From Hermodice carunculata (taxonomy: Eukaryota; Annelida; Polychaeta; Eunicida; Amphinomidae), in the NCBI GenBank assembly GCA_964020975.1, contig OZ026615.1:81034962-81098961 (forward strand): a stretch of DNA of 64,000 nucleotides, read 5' to 3'. The notes below the pieces were generated by a model, which was not told the origin of the DNA, did no database searches, and saw nothing but the letters and a program-made list of their open reading frames with translations. A program made the position numbers and the translations under genes. Below, piece after piece: positions 1 through 12,800 of this stretch; the stretch's first letter is position 1; each line of letters begins with the position of its first letter.

Positions 1-439
1 ACCCTCTCTAAAATTACATTTGTGAAGGCTTTTTGTCAGCATGATTGAGGCAGGTTATTCCTTTCCCATGCTCGCCTGGTGCCAGAACGTTCATCACTTC
101 CCTATAAACACACCCTGCAATTTCTCACACATCACACCTCAGGTTAACCACTTCTTTATAAGTCTTATAGTAAAATATTCACTTGTTCCTATCTTATCAA
201 TTGGCTTGAGCAACTTTGGCAGTGACAGATAGCCTGACTGTATTAAAGGGATGTCTTTCAAACAATGAAATGGGTGTTGGGTGACAAAAAGTCAAATCTT
301 AAAACATGCTCAACCATCTGAGGTTTTAACTAGAAATAATGTTGCTATAATTGCCATTGTTACCCATGATTTTGACATTTAGAAAATGTATTCATTTTGC
401 AAGTGGCAAATTCCTTATTATAAGTAAAGTTTATTGTGT
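1..439. other. Intron sequence, nothing recognised
   Basis: AT-rich intron of the dynein gene upstream of the first exon. I see no coding match, repeat or RNA gene. Confidence 0.6.
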
Positions 440-720
440 CATGAAAGTCACAAGGTGATAGACAGGATGTAAGAAAGCTTAGGCAGAGTCATCAGTACCA
501 TCATCATATTAAGTTTGCAACCATCCCATCACATTACTTCGAGAAAAGAATTAAGTTTGCATGAAATATTAATCTGTATTCATGAAAGTCACAAGGTGAT
601 AGACAGTATGTAAGAAGGCTTAGGCAGAGTCATCAGTACCATCATCATATTAAGTTTGCAACCATCCCATCACATTACTTGGAGAAAAGAATTAAGTTTG
701 CGTGAAATATAAATCTGTAT
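440..720. repeat. Tandem duplication of 141 bp, two copies
   Basis: Copy 1 at 440-580 and copy 2 at 581-720 both run from CATGAAAGTCACAAGGTGAT to AATCTGTATT and are about 95% alike. Copy 2 ends 11 bases before the splice acceptor of the first exon, so the duplication has doubled the pyrimidine/branch-point side of the intron. Confidence 0.93.
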
Positions 721-731
721 TTCACATTCAG

Positions 732-872
732 GGATGGTGCAACAGCAGAAATCCACAGGAAGCTGACATACTGATGGATGTTTTTGATAAGATTTTTGAT
801 GACCTGTACAATTTTGTCATCATCAGTCTGGATGCGAAGATGGAATTACTCCAGTGTATGCAGATAAGACAG
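732..872 (+). CDS. DNAH8: Dynein exon 1 of window (AAA2 region)
   Basis: 47 codons from [12 protein letters not shown] to QCMQIRQ, in the AAA2 to AAA3 stretch. Acceptor TTCACATTCAG, donor GTGAGA, phase 0. The acceptor side abuts a 141 bp tandem duplication. This is the least distinctive exon; its place rests on clean splicing into the [10 protein letters not shown] block of the next exon, where the family has the same junction. Confidence 0.85.
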
Positions 873-3800
873 GTGAGAAAACTGCATACAAGACATTGTC
901 TTGATATTTAATATGTGCAAGATTTTAGGCTTGAGCAGCTAACTTATTAATCAGCAGAGCTTATCATATTTATGGTGGAAACAACTGTTTAAAGGTGAAA
1001 GAACTCCATATCCCTAGTAGATGAAAAGATTACTCCGGAACAATAGGGGTCTAGAGTTAGCTTTTATCTATTTTCATGATCTGGGTATTATATGTGCTAT
1101 GCTGATAAGGACAGTAAGATGCCCCCTTTATCTATGTGGTAGACCAAAAAAATAAGTAACTGCCGAAATACAAAGCTGTGTTTGAGTTGATTTTACTGCA
1201 AAATAATGGCACACATTGGCCAGCTTTTCTGTTAACTTTGTCTTACAACTTGGTTATAGTTGATTTGAGCGACCTTTTTTTTACGGGTGGTTGTTTGTGG
1301 GGTGATTTTGCTGGTCGGTAGCGTGTTGCAGCTGGTCTAAAGTTGTCCAACTGGAGCATTGTTGCAAAATTTTGCATCACAGTTCTTTAAAAAATTGCTG
1401 CAGAATTTAGCCAAAATAAGTGGGTCTCATGTTGAGAAGTTTAATGAGAAAATGATCCAGGGAATGTAAATTTGCTGCTGCAATTAGACAGCACCATGGT
1501 CTTACGCGTCAGTTCACTTAACATTGCAAAAGCCCCGTGCCAAGGAAATCTGGTCATTTTGACCAGGTGGGGACTGGGGTCGGTAATTGCAGGTATTACT
1601 GTACCATGATTATACCTGTTCCCATGCAGAACCTGCCAGGGTATATCAAAGAGAGTGAATTTAAGAACATTTTCAAAAATAAGGTGATCATTCTTGATAC
1701 ATGAGATGGGAGTACTGCTACTGGAGAGGGACCGCTTTATATATCTATAGTTTGAGTATCTTAGTGTTATCAGGGACCTACAATTTATATATATAGCAGG
1801 TCCCTGTAGTTATAAAAATTACGCTTTTGGTGCTTACATTTATTTATATTTTAATATCTTGAAAATTTTGATCAATCTTTTAATTCATAAATAATTAAAG
1901 CATTTTAACTACAAACTACATTTTTATTTAAGAAATGGTCATTTTTTACAATTACAATACCAAAATTGGTCAGAATCAGCATTTTTCAACCTTTGCGTCA
2001 GTAAAATCCAGTAATTTTTCTCACTTTTGAAAAAAGAGGGGTCAATATTCAAACCTGAGTTCATAAAATGGGGGGGGGGGGGGGGCAAAGCTCTAAATGT
2101 GGTGGAAAATAGGGGATCATTCCCGTAGAGCCTATATACCTACCACTATAGTTGGAGTGCACCCCCCAGGGTATTGTTGCAGTAATGACAGTGTACTTTG
2201 GTTCCAGTCATATTTATCTAACAGGTCTCAGCCAAGTTTCCATTAATAAGACACTATCAAAATCAGCACCTGTCATACATGGAGTACCCCAGGGCTCCAT
2301 CCTTGGGCCTTTACTGTTTATACTCTTTGTTAATGATCTAGTATATGCATCTGGATGAAACAGATTCTCATTCCAAGGGTGTAAGTATGTACGCTGATGA
2401 CATCACTATCTTCATCAAAGGTTGAAATATTAAACAGGTGGAAGAAAAATTAAACAAGAAGACTTAATGTGTTGATGAGTGGTATAAAGCAAATGACCTT
2501 CTTGTTAATCAGTCTAAGAGTAAAGTTATGTTAGTATGTTCAAAACAAAAATCCAGAAATCTCCTGGTTACTGACATAAATGTTAAGAGCAATAACACCA
2601 AGTTAGGAAAGGTGCAACATCATAAGGTTCTGGGGTTAATCGTTGACCAGCATCTCAGCTGGGAAACTCAAGTGTCAGCCATGTGTCAGAAAATTGCTGC
2701 CAGTTTGTCATCACTGAAAAGAATTAAGGATTTATTACCTTTCCATGTGAGGAAAATGTATTGCTTTGCATATGTACTACCACTGTTTGATTATTGTTGC
2801 ACACTATGGGGGAATTGTAAGTCACAATTATTTGTGAAAACTCAGAGATTACATAAAAGTGCAGCATTATTAGTCCTCAATATTAAAGGTCAGTGGTGAA
2901 GCTACCGACAAGCACTTGAAAAGTTGAACTGGTTGTCACTACAGAAGAGGATTGAATACAGGAAGTTGCTGTTAGTGTACAAATCTCTGAACCAATTGGC
3001 ACCTGAATATATGCAAAAAATGTTTATGTATGTTAAAGATACACATTCTCTTCATTTGAGGTCTACTGTCTCAAATAACTTGTATGTACTGAAACCAAAG
3101 ACTGAATTCAAGAAAAAAGCAACAAGTTATTCTGCAGCAGTTTTATGGAACTCCTTACCAGTTGTGGTAAGAAAATTCCCAAGTATTTCTATTTTCAAAA
3201 AGAGATGTGTCTCATATTTAATGTCATCCAGATGATGTGAAATCCAGTACATGTCTTAGGCAAAGATTAAGATCACAGATCATATCTGTAAAGCATTGTC
3301 TCTTGCAGAAACCACACAGTGTCATTTATTATTTGGAATTGTATACACATTGTATTGAAACATCTTACTGTATATTTGAGGGCCTTGGGGGAGATTAGTG
3401 AGGATTCACTAACCGAGTCACCCTCGTGAAATAAAGTTTTGTATATATATGTCTCGTCATCTCTTTAATATAGTAAAGTCTCGTTGTTAATCACTGTCTG
3501 TGTATCATTGGTTTTAGGCATGTGACTTGTTGCAAGGATTGATACCTAATGCAGAGGATTGTGGGGTATTACCAGCCTCACACTTAGAGAAAATCTTCAT
3601 CTTTTGTGTCATGTGGAGTATTGGTGCTCTACTGGAGTTGGAAGACCGGGCCAAGATGGAAGCATTTATGGTGAATCATGAGAGTAATCTGAACTATCCA
3701 CCACTGAAGGAGGGAGAGACCATCTTTGAGTATGTGGTGTCTGAAACTGGTAGGTAATGTTACTGGTGTATGTTGACAATGTAATTATAATTTGATGACA

Positions 3801-6800
3801 CCAAGATATGTTGAAGTTTGTTTGACTATTTAAGTCCATGTGACAGTGATGAAAAAAGAGGTTAGCATGGATGTAAAAGAAGAAAAAAAAACTCCAATGA
3901 CAAGAGACAGACATATAGAAGAAAAGGCACATCCATGTATACATGTACATTCATTAATCATACACCTTTACAGTGCAGACCATTATTATGTCTCCTGGTG
4001 GAAGCCGGGGGACATATTGTTTTAGTGCCCGTTTCTTCCGCTTGTTGTTGTTGTTGTTGTTCAGGTTCTTCAACACTTGGTTTCCGTGCGATAAGTCTTG
4101 AAGGACTTGACAGAATTTGATGAAACTTGGTAGGATTATGTATCTAGGCAAGACCTAGGTTAGGATTGTATTTGGGTGACCTTGACTTAATTTTCAAGGT
4201 CACAGGGTCACTTATGTGAAATTGGTTTCCGTTCGATAAGTCATGAAGAACTTGATGGAATTTGATGAAACTTGGTAGGATTATGTATCTTGGCAAGACC
4301 TAGGTTGGGATTGTATTTGGGTGACCTTGACCTATTTTTCAAGGTCACAGGGTCACTTATGTGAAATTGGTTTCCGTGCAATAAGTCATGAAGAACATGA
4401 TGGAATTTGCTAAACTTCGTAGGATTATGTATCCAGGCAAGACCTAGGTTGGGATTGTATTTGGATGACCTTGAGCAGATTCTGAAGGTCACAGGGTCAC
4501 TTATGTGAAATTGGTTTCCGTTCGATAAGTCATGAAGAACTTGATGGAATTTGATGAAACTTGGTAGGATTATGTATCTTGGCAAGACCTAGTTTGGGAT
4601 TGTATTTGGGTGACCTTGACCTATTTTTCAAGGTCACAGGGTCACTTATGTGAAATTGGTTTCCGTGCAATAAGTCATGAAGAACATGATGGAATTTGCT
4701 GAAACTTGGTAGGATTATGTATCCAGGCAAGACCTAGGTTGGGATTGTATTTGGATGACCTTGAGCAGATTCTGAAGGTCACAGGCTCACTTATGTGAAA
4801 TTGGTTTCCTTTCGATAAGTTATGAAGAACTTGATGGAACTTGATGAAACTTGGTAGTATTATATATCTAGGCAAGACCTAGGTTGGAATGTATTTGGGT
4901 GACCTTGACCTAATTTTAAAGGTCACAGGTTCACTTATGTGAAATTGGTTTCCGTTCGATAAGTAATGAAGAACTTAATGGAATTTGATGAAACTGGGTA
5001 GGATTATGTATCTAGGCAAGACCTAGGTTGGAAATGTATTTGGATGACTTTGAGCAAATTCTGAAGGTCACAGGGTCACTTATGTGAAATTGGTTTCCGT
5101 TCGATAAGTCTTGAAGAACTTGATGGAATTTGATGAAACTTGGTAGGATTATGTATCTAGGCAAGACCTAGGATGGGATTGTATTTGGATGACCTTGAGT
5201 GAATTCTGAAGGTCACAGGGTCACTTATGTGAAATTGGTTTCCGTGCAATAAGTCATGAAGAACTTGATGGAATTTGATGAAACTTGGTAGAATTATGTA
5301 TCTTGGCAAGTCCTAGGTTGGAATTGTATGTGGATGACCTTGAGTGAATTCTGAAGGTCACAGGGTCACTTATGTGAAATTGGTTTCCGTGCGATAAGTC
5401 ATGAAGAACTTAATGGAAATTTGATGAAACTTGGTAGGATTATGTATCTTGGCAAGACCTAGGTTGGAATTGTATTTGGATGACCTTGAGAGAATTCTGA
5501 AGGTCACAGGCTCACTTATGTGAAATTGGTTTCTGTGCAATGAGTCTTGAAGAACGTGATGGAGCTTGATGAAACTTAATAGGATTATGTATCCAGGCAA
5601 GACCTAGGATGGGATTGTATTTGGGTGACCGTGACCTAATTTTAAAGGTCACAGGGTCACTTAGGTGAAATTGGTTTCCGTTCGATAAGTCATGAAGAAC
5701 TTAATGGAATTTGATGAAACTTGGTAGGATTATGTATCTTGGCAAGACCTAGGTTGGGATTGTATTTGGATGACCTTGAGCCAATTCTGAAGGTCACAGG
5801 GTCACTTATGGGAAATTGGTTTCCGTTCGATAAGTTATGAAGAACTTGATGGAATTTGATGAAACTTGGTAGGATTATGTATCAAGGTAAGACCAAGGTT
5901 GGGATTGTATTTGGGTGACTGTGACCTAATTTCTAAGGTCACAGGGTCATTTTTGTGAAATAGGTTTCTCTGCAATAAGTCTTGAAGAACTTGATGAAAA
6001 TTGCTAGAGTAATGTGTCTAGGTGAGAGCTACAATAGGATTGTAATTTTCAAGCAAACTTGGTCATTTGTAATTTGTTATCACCTGTAGCTTATTCAGAG
6101 ACGTAAGTGTTCCACCGGGAGACATTTGATTTTCTGTTGGAAAATCAGTCTGTTCTAGTATTCATGTATGTATTCCAGAGAATTTCGTGTATTCAAGCTC
6201 AGAAACAAATAGCCACCATGCAATGAAATATTGGTTGTTAAGTGATCACAAGTAGATAGTACAGTACTAGCTGCCAACCACCGAGGTGGCCAGTCACCTG
6301 GTGTTACCGGTCACATTTGTGATGTAAAGAGCTTTTTACTATGTTAAATGACCTGTGGTGACCGTTCACGTGCCAAATGCGGTCAGGGGTCAGTAAAAAT
6401 CTGAGTTTTTGCGGTCAGTGGTCAGTCCAAACCAAGCTTTTGGCAGTCAGCAGTCAGTCAAAACCAAGCTTTTTGCGTTCAGCGGTCATTACAAAAAAAA
6501 AAAAAAAACAGTGGTGACAGCAGATGATAGCCACTCTAATAATTTGCGGTCACTTCAAATGGAAACAGGGCAAGATTTAATGATACTGGCATGCAGACGT
6601 CCGATTAATTTTTACCCTCGGCACATAAAGTGCCGGAGGGTATTGTCCTCCCCTTCGTCGTCCGTCCGTGTGTCCGTCCATCTTGGCGATGTTACCCCAA
6701 TATTTCAAAAAATATTCACTGTAGCTGTACCAAATTTTTTGTCACAGAACGATCTTATGATGGACCAGGTTCCTATTGAAAGCCAGCTTCGTTTGATTAT

Positions 6801-9800
6801 TTTAAGACTTTCTATGAAATTTTTAATGTATGGGGTCAACCCTGACGATGTTACTGTGATATCAAAAAATACTGGTCACAGCTTTATCAAATTTGTGTCA
6901 GAGATTTAATTATAATGGACCAGAACCCTATGTAAAACCAGCTTCCTCCGATTGTTTTAAAAATTTTTTATGAAACTTTTAATATATTTATTTGAAAGCA
7001 GTGTGAGTGGCATCAACCCTGACGACGTTACCACGGTATCACAAAAGAACTGGCCACAGCTTTACCAAATTTTTGTCAGAGATGTATCTTATGATGGACC
7101 AGAACCCTATTTAAAACCAGCTTCCTCTTTGTAATTATAAACTGTTTATGAAACTTTAAAGTATTTATTTGGAGGCTGTCTGAGTCGTGCACAAGGGAAC
7201 AATGTTACCTTAATAATATCTCAACAATGATCCAATGCAGTTTCACTAAATTTTTTTGGGAGATGCACATTATGGTGGACCACATTTCTATTGAAACCAG
7301 CTTCCTCTCATTATTTTAAAACTTGTTATGAAAATTTTGAAGTATGTTTTGATAGCCGTATGAGTGACACACAGTACAGTGGTCTCTGTCACCAGGACCT
7401 GCCCCAAGAACACATCCAAAAGTGCTCTTTCATTTCATAGACAACAATATGGAAATTGTATGTAAAGTATCCAACTGCAAAGTCTCACCAAAGAAAAATG
7501 CAGAATTGAGGAAAAAAAGATTTCGGGCACTGAGGGTAATCTGTTCTCTGAACGCTATTTTCTAGTAGAGCTGGAAGTGTACATTTACCTAACTTTGAAA
7601 TGGCTATAAAATCTAGTATAAACCCTGGTAACATCACTCACCATCTGCCATATGTTCTAAAATGGTCTTTAGATTAATATGAGGAGGAAATTTTTATGTT
7701 ATTAATATGCTTCGAACTGTTAACTTTATTGCTTTAACTTTGCACATGTTTATTTGCAACAGCGAGGATGCATCCATGTTGACCTACATGTAGTTGCGTC
7801 ATGCATAATGGGATATTTCCCCTTTTTTTTTTCGTTCTGACCACTTACGGAAATTACAAATGTTCGATGTTTGTAAACACGACAAGATGGTTTTGTAAAG
7901 TGATCACAATGAAGCATGACTGTATTGCCACAGAGAATGTGCTTGTTTGTTGTATACATACATGTAGGAGTAACATGATTATCTGATTATTTGCTGTACA
8001 GTTATGGCTTAAGCTACCACTTGTTGTGATGTTGACACAGCAGGGTCATAGGTCTGCTGGAAAATAGTGACAGTATGCAAGAACTAAGGCAGCATCTTGG
8101 TGGACCAAATGTCATAAAATAGTGTTTAAATTATCAGAACAAAATCAAGTTGAGTGGATCATGTCTTATTTTAAGACTATAGCATATAGTGACACCAAAT
8201 ACAAATCACTAGGAAAACCAAATTTCTGCTGGCTGATCTCACTTACACCCAGGTTTCAAGCATTCAACTGATTTATGACCACTGTTTTGCTTTGCTTTAT
8301 CATTGAAAAAGGGATATTTTCTGTAGGATCATGCAAGATAATTGCAGAAAATCTGACATATATAAATTTTGGACATTGAAAAGTATAAATCATGGAGGTT
8401 TGTTATTTTCCAAGCAACCACTGTGGGATGAATGAAAGGCACTTCTTTGGATTAAAACCATGGAACACAGTGATAAGGACATGCCAAGCATGCTTACTGA
8501 AGTTGCTGTCAAGGCGTCATTGTTAGATTTTTGGGTTCTCACTCTGCAAGCATCTCAAAAAGCTGAAACTCCAACAACTTTTGCTGCAAATGTTTTCTTG
8601 AATAGCCACTCAATTCTGGATCCTTTATGTTCAACATGCATTTGTGTCTTTGGTGGAAAAAAAAAAAAGGGGGGGGGGATGCATGTGCCAAAGTTTGAGG
8701 GCACAAATATATGTCAAGTGTTACCTTTGTTATTGCTCAAAAAAAAAAAAAAGACTTATAGTTTGCCTCATGAATGTGACCCTGGGCCCTCTAGACACTG
8801 TTCACAGACATGTTCACTTGCTGTGTTTCATTCATTACAACTTTTGGTATCAAGTTTCAAAATCGACATTACTTTTGTTTCTTGATGATTGATGAGGGTT
8901 TTTTTTATGGAAAATTGGATCTTAAGTCTTAAGATTTATGATGTCAAGAACTAATTTCTGAAGCACAATTAGAAGAATGTAAAAGAAGATCTACTTCTCG
9001 TTTTAACATTCAACTTCTTTCAAGCCCCATGCATGCTGAGACAGGAGTGAAGTTTTATATTGTGAGACTACCATCAATATTTGCAGGAGAATGGGAACAC
9101 TGGTCTGTTAAGGTGGAGGACTATATCTACCCAAGTGATTCTGTTCCTGAGTTCTCCAGCATCCTGGTACCCAATGTAGACAATGTTAGGACCAACTATC
9201 TGATTGATACGATCTGCAAGCAACACAAGGTAATCAGTTTTTAAAATGAAATGTTGCATAAACTGAATTTCTGTCCCTCACTTTAAATAGTGCAGAAATA
9301 CATTATGTCAAAGCAAAAGCAAAATCTCCTGTCCATACTGTACATGTAATTCCATTTCCTCTTAACCCCTGGCTTGTATCTTCAAGAAACCAATAACGAA
9401 CAGCAGAATTACTAAGTATGAAATGGGGAGCAATGTTGAGTGTAAACAGATGGGTGACCTTGACAATGTTACAATAAAGTAAAATAAACCTACATGTAGG
9501 AAAATGGATGTCAGTTCTTTTATTGTACAAGTATCTGTCAGTAAATTGGTCAGGTGGATGTTGCTGATCTGTGACAAATCCCATTTACTCCATACATATA
9601 TACATGTGCTGCGCATGTACACAAACCAACAGCAGTGAAATGTTTCCCAACGATGGGTCTTCCATGTGGGTATGGTTGTTACTAACCATGACTTTGGTTT
9701 TTATTTGTAGGGTGTGTTGTTAATTGGTGAACAAGGAACAGCCAAAACAGTGATGATTAAAGGCTACATGGCTACATATGACCCTGATTCTCATCTTGGC

Positions 9801-12800
9801 AAAAGCTTTAACTTCTCCTCAGCCACTCAACCCATAATGTTCCAGGTAAATGAGTTTAAAGAATATTGCATGCATGTAACACTAGTTTTGTTTTTTACTT
9901 TGATGCAATGTCCTTTTTCAAACTAGATTTATCTGATTACTTTTTTAACTTGTTATTACATGTAGGGCAGGTGAGTGGTGCCCAAGGGAATTATGTTACA
10001 CTACTGTGACATCTCAAAAAAGATTGATGGTATATAGCTTCATGAAATTTGTGTTACAGATGCACTTTATAAGGGACCATATCTCTTTTGTAAAATTACA
10101 TATGCATACTTCCCGTTAGTCTTTTAATTTTTACCCTCAGCATATAAAGTGCCAGAGGGTATTGTTGTCCCCTGTGTCATCTGCCTGTCCGCCCGCCTTG
10201 TCAAAGTTACCACGATATCTAAAAAAATATTCACCATAGCTGTGCCAAATTTTTATCAGAGATGCACCTTATAATGGACCAGGTTCCTATTGAAAACCAA
10301 CATCCTCTTATTAATTTTAACTTTTTATGAAACCTTTAAAGTATTTATATCAAGGCCGTCTGAGTGACCAGTGCACAACGGCACAATGTTACCATAATAT
10401 CTCAAAACATATTTACTGTAGCTTACCACATTTTTGTTACAGAAGAACCTTATAACAGACCAGGCTCCTATTGAAAACCAGCATCCTCATATTATTTTTA
10501 AACTGTGTGTAAAACTTTTAATGTATTTATTTAAAGGCCATCTGAGTGGCGTCAACCCTGACAACATTACCATGATATCTCAAAAAATATTGACCACAGC
10601 TTTACCATATTTTTGTCAGAGATGCATCTTATGATGTACCAGGTTCCTATTTAAAACCATCTTCCTCTTTGTATTTGTAAACTTTAAAGTATTTTTTCAA
10701 GGCCATCTGAATGGGGCACAAGGGGACAATGTTACCATAATATCTCATCAAGGATCCATCGCAGCTTCACCAAATTTTTATCAGAGATGCACATGGGTGG
10801 GTCCCTACCAAGTTTGTTCAAATGGTCATGCTTCAGTGATTTTTGAATGTTTTATGATTTTTTTGTTTGTTCTTTTTCTGGGGCAAATCTTATCTTCTCC
10901 AAACCTGGTGGGTCTAGAGCAAGTTTGTTCAAATGGTCATGCTCCAGTGAAGTTTGGATTTGGGGGGGGGGGGGGGGGAATTTGAAAGAAAGTTTTATTT
11001 GGAAAGTTTAACATGGGAATTTTTTTTGTAATGGTTAGAACTTCAATAATATTGGCCAGATTTGTGTCAAACTTGGCAGGGATGTACCTTTGGTTTAAAC
11101 ATACTTATTTCCAAAAATACAATTGGGAAACAAAAAATACAAGTGGGATGTACCTTTGATAAGTGCTACCAATTTTGTTCTATCCCAATTTCACAGAACC
11201 ACAAGTGTAATGAATCTCTAGGTCAGCTGAGCATGGAATGTTCACACAGCCCTTTTGTTTATGATTTTTTGTGAGTTTTTGCTATTTTCAACTTCTCCAG
11301 AACCATTACTCAGATTAAGCAGAAACTTGGTGTACATGTATATGTCCCTTGTGGAATGATCAAACAAAGTTATCCACCAGGTGGCACTGCTGTGGATTCC
11401 TGATTTTTAAGGATTTTTTCTGTCTCAAGTCAGGAGTGAAATTTGTTTCTTCACATTCGTATTGGAAGATAAATGTTGATGCTTTGGCAAGTCTGGAATC
11501 TCTTTGCTGTCATTGTTGGATTTGGAATTTATGAATATGCATCATGTTTTTCTGTACTATTTGAAAAATACTTGATTGGCTATGTTGTGCTGTGGGCTTT
11601 GTTCTCCGACTCATAGTTATAGTGGAGGTAGAGTGTGTTTATAATGTTCCAGATTCATAAATATCACAAAAACGATGTAGGCCTATTTTACTCTTTTGCT
11701 GTAAACTTAGCTGACTGACAAGTTGGGAGAACTAAAAGGTGATAGGCCTAACAGGTCCTTTTTATTTTTGGCAGAAGTAATGAAATTTTTTATTTTAGTG
11801 GCCAGGCCTATACATTTTGGAAAAGAACTAGTGTCTGCAGTTAATGATGAATATTTCTAAGGTTGAGAGGTCCGGTTTAAAACCGCCAGTTGCCTTTTAT
11901 GGGTGACTGCCTGTCTCAAGTCAGGAGTGAAATTTGTTTCTTCACATTCGTATTGGAAGATAAATGTTGATGCTTTGGCAAGTCTGGAATCTATTTGCTG
12001 TCATTGTTGGATTTGGAATTTATTATGGATCATGTTTTTCTATACTACTCAATTCGGGTACTAATTGGTAAATGCACCTTTCCTATTGATTACTATTTCA
12101 GTCAATGGGCATTCTAATGCTAATTCACATTTTTCGAATTCTCCGAAACTGTCATCCAGAGTGACTTCAAACTTGGTAGCAATGTACTTTGGGTAGGTCT
12201 TACCAAGTTTATTTAAATGTACATGCTTCAGTGATTTCTTTACATTTAAGTAATGGCATGACTTGCTTAGCATGGAAAAGCGAGACATTGTCCATACAAT
12301 AAAAACTTCATTCAAAATAGGCTACATCAGTGTATAGGCCTACATAATTGTCAAACTATATTAAGGAAACCCAGTATCTGGGGATGGTAGAAGTTGCATC
12401 TTTTTTAACTTCTAACTGTTCGATTGGTTTGCTTTGAGAGTATTTAAGGAGAAACTGGCTTACTTTACCTCAATTAGGCCTGTGTGTATAATGTTTCATC
12501 ACCTGTTGCCAAAAAATCTCAATGTGATGGCCAATCTGAGACCTGGGGAGACTACTTCTCTCATTATGGTGTCTTCCTGATTTTGTTCTTCACAAGACCA
12601 AGTAGATCAAGGTATCGTACATAGTCTATCCATAATAAGTTACGGTAACATGTGGGGTCCTCAAACTGGAGTTCTTTCAGTAGGGTTTCAAACCAACCCA
12701 ACTCTGGTCTTCTCAAAAGCCATGGTTTTGTCCATATTGTCCTGCATTTAAGATGCAAGTGGGTAAGGGGGTGAGCATTACTTGCCAGGAATGGGGTTCA

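Noticed and set aside
3750-3753. Alternative donor of exon 2 four bases downstream (GTAATG)
   Set aside because: It would shift the frame into exon 3 and destroy the EWEHW junction.
4241-5600. Repeat protein on the minus strand ([17 protein letters not shown]...)
   Set aside because: These frames are the 145 bp units read in reverse; the period is not a multiple of three, so no long repeat protein is possible.
4079-6060. CRISPR-like array
   Set aside because: Units of 145 bp are repeated whole without variable spacers and the context is a metazoan intron.
8460-8892. 141-residue plus-strand gene
   Set aside because: Built around poly-A and poly-G codons; no family resemblance and no splice context.
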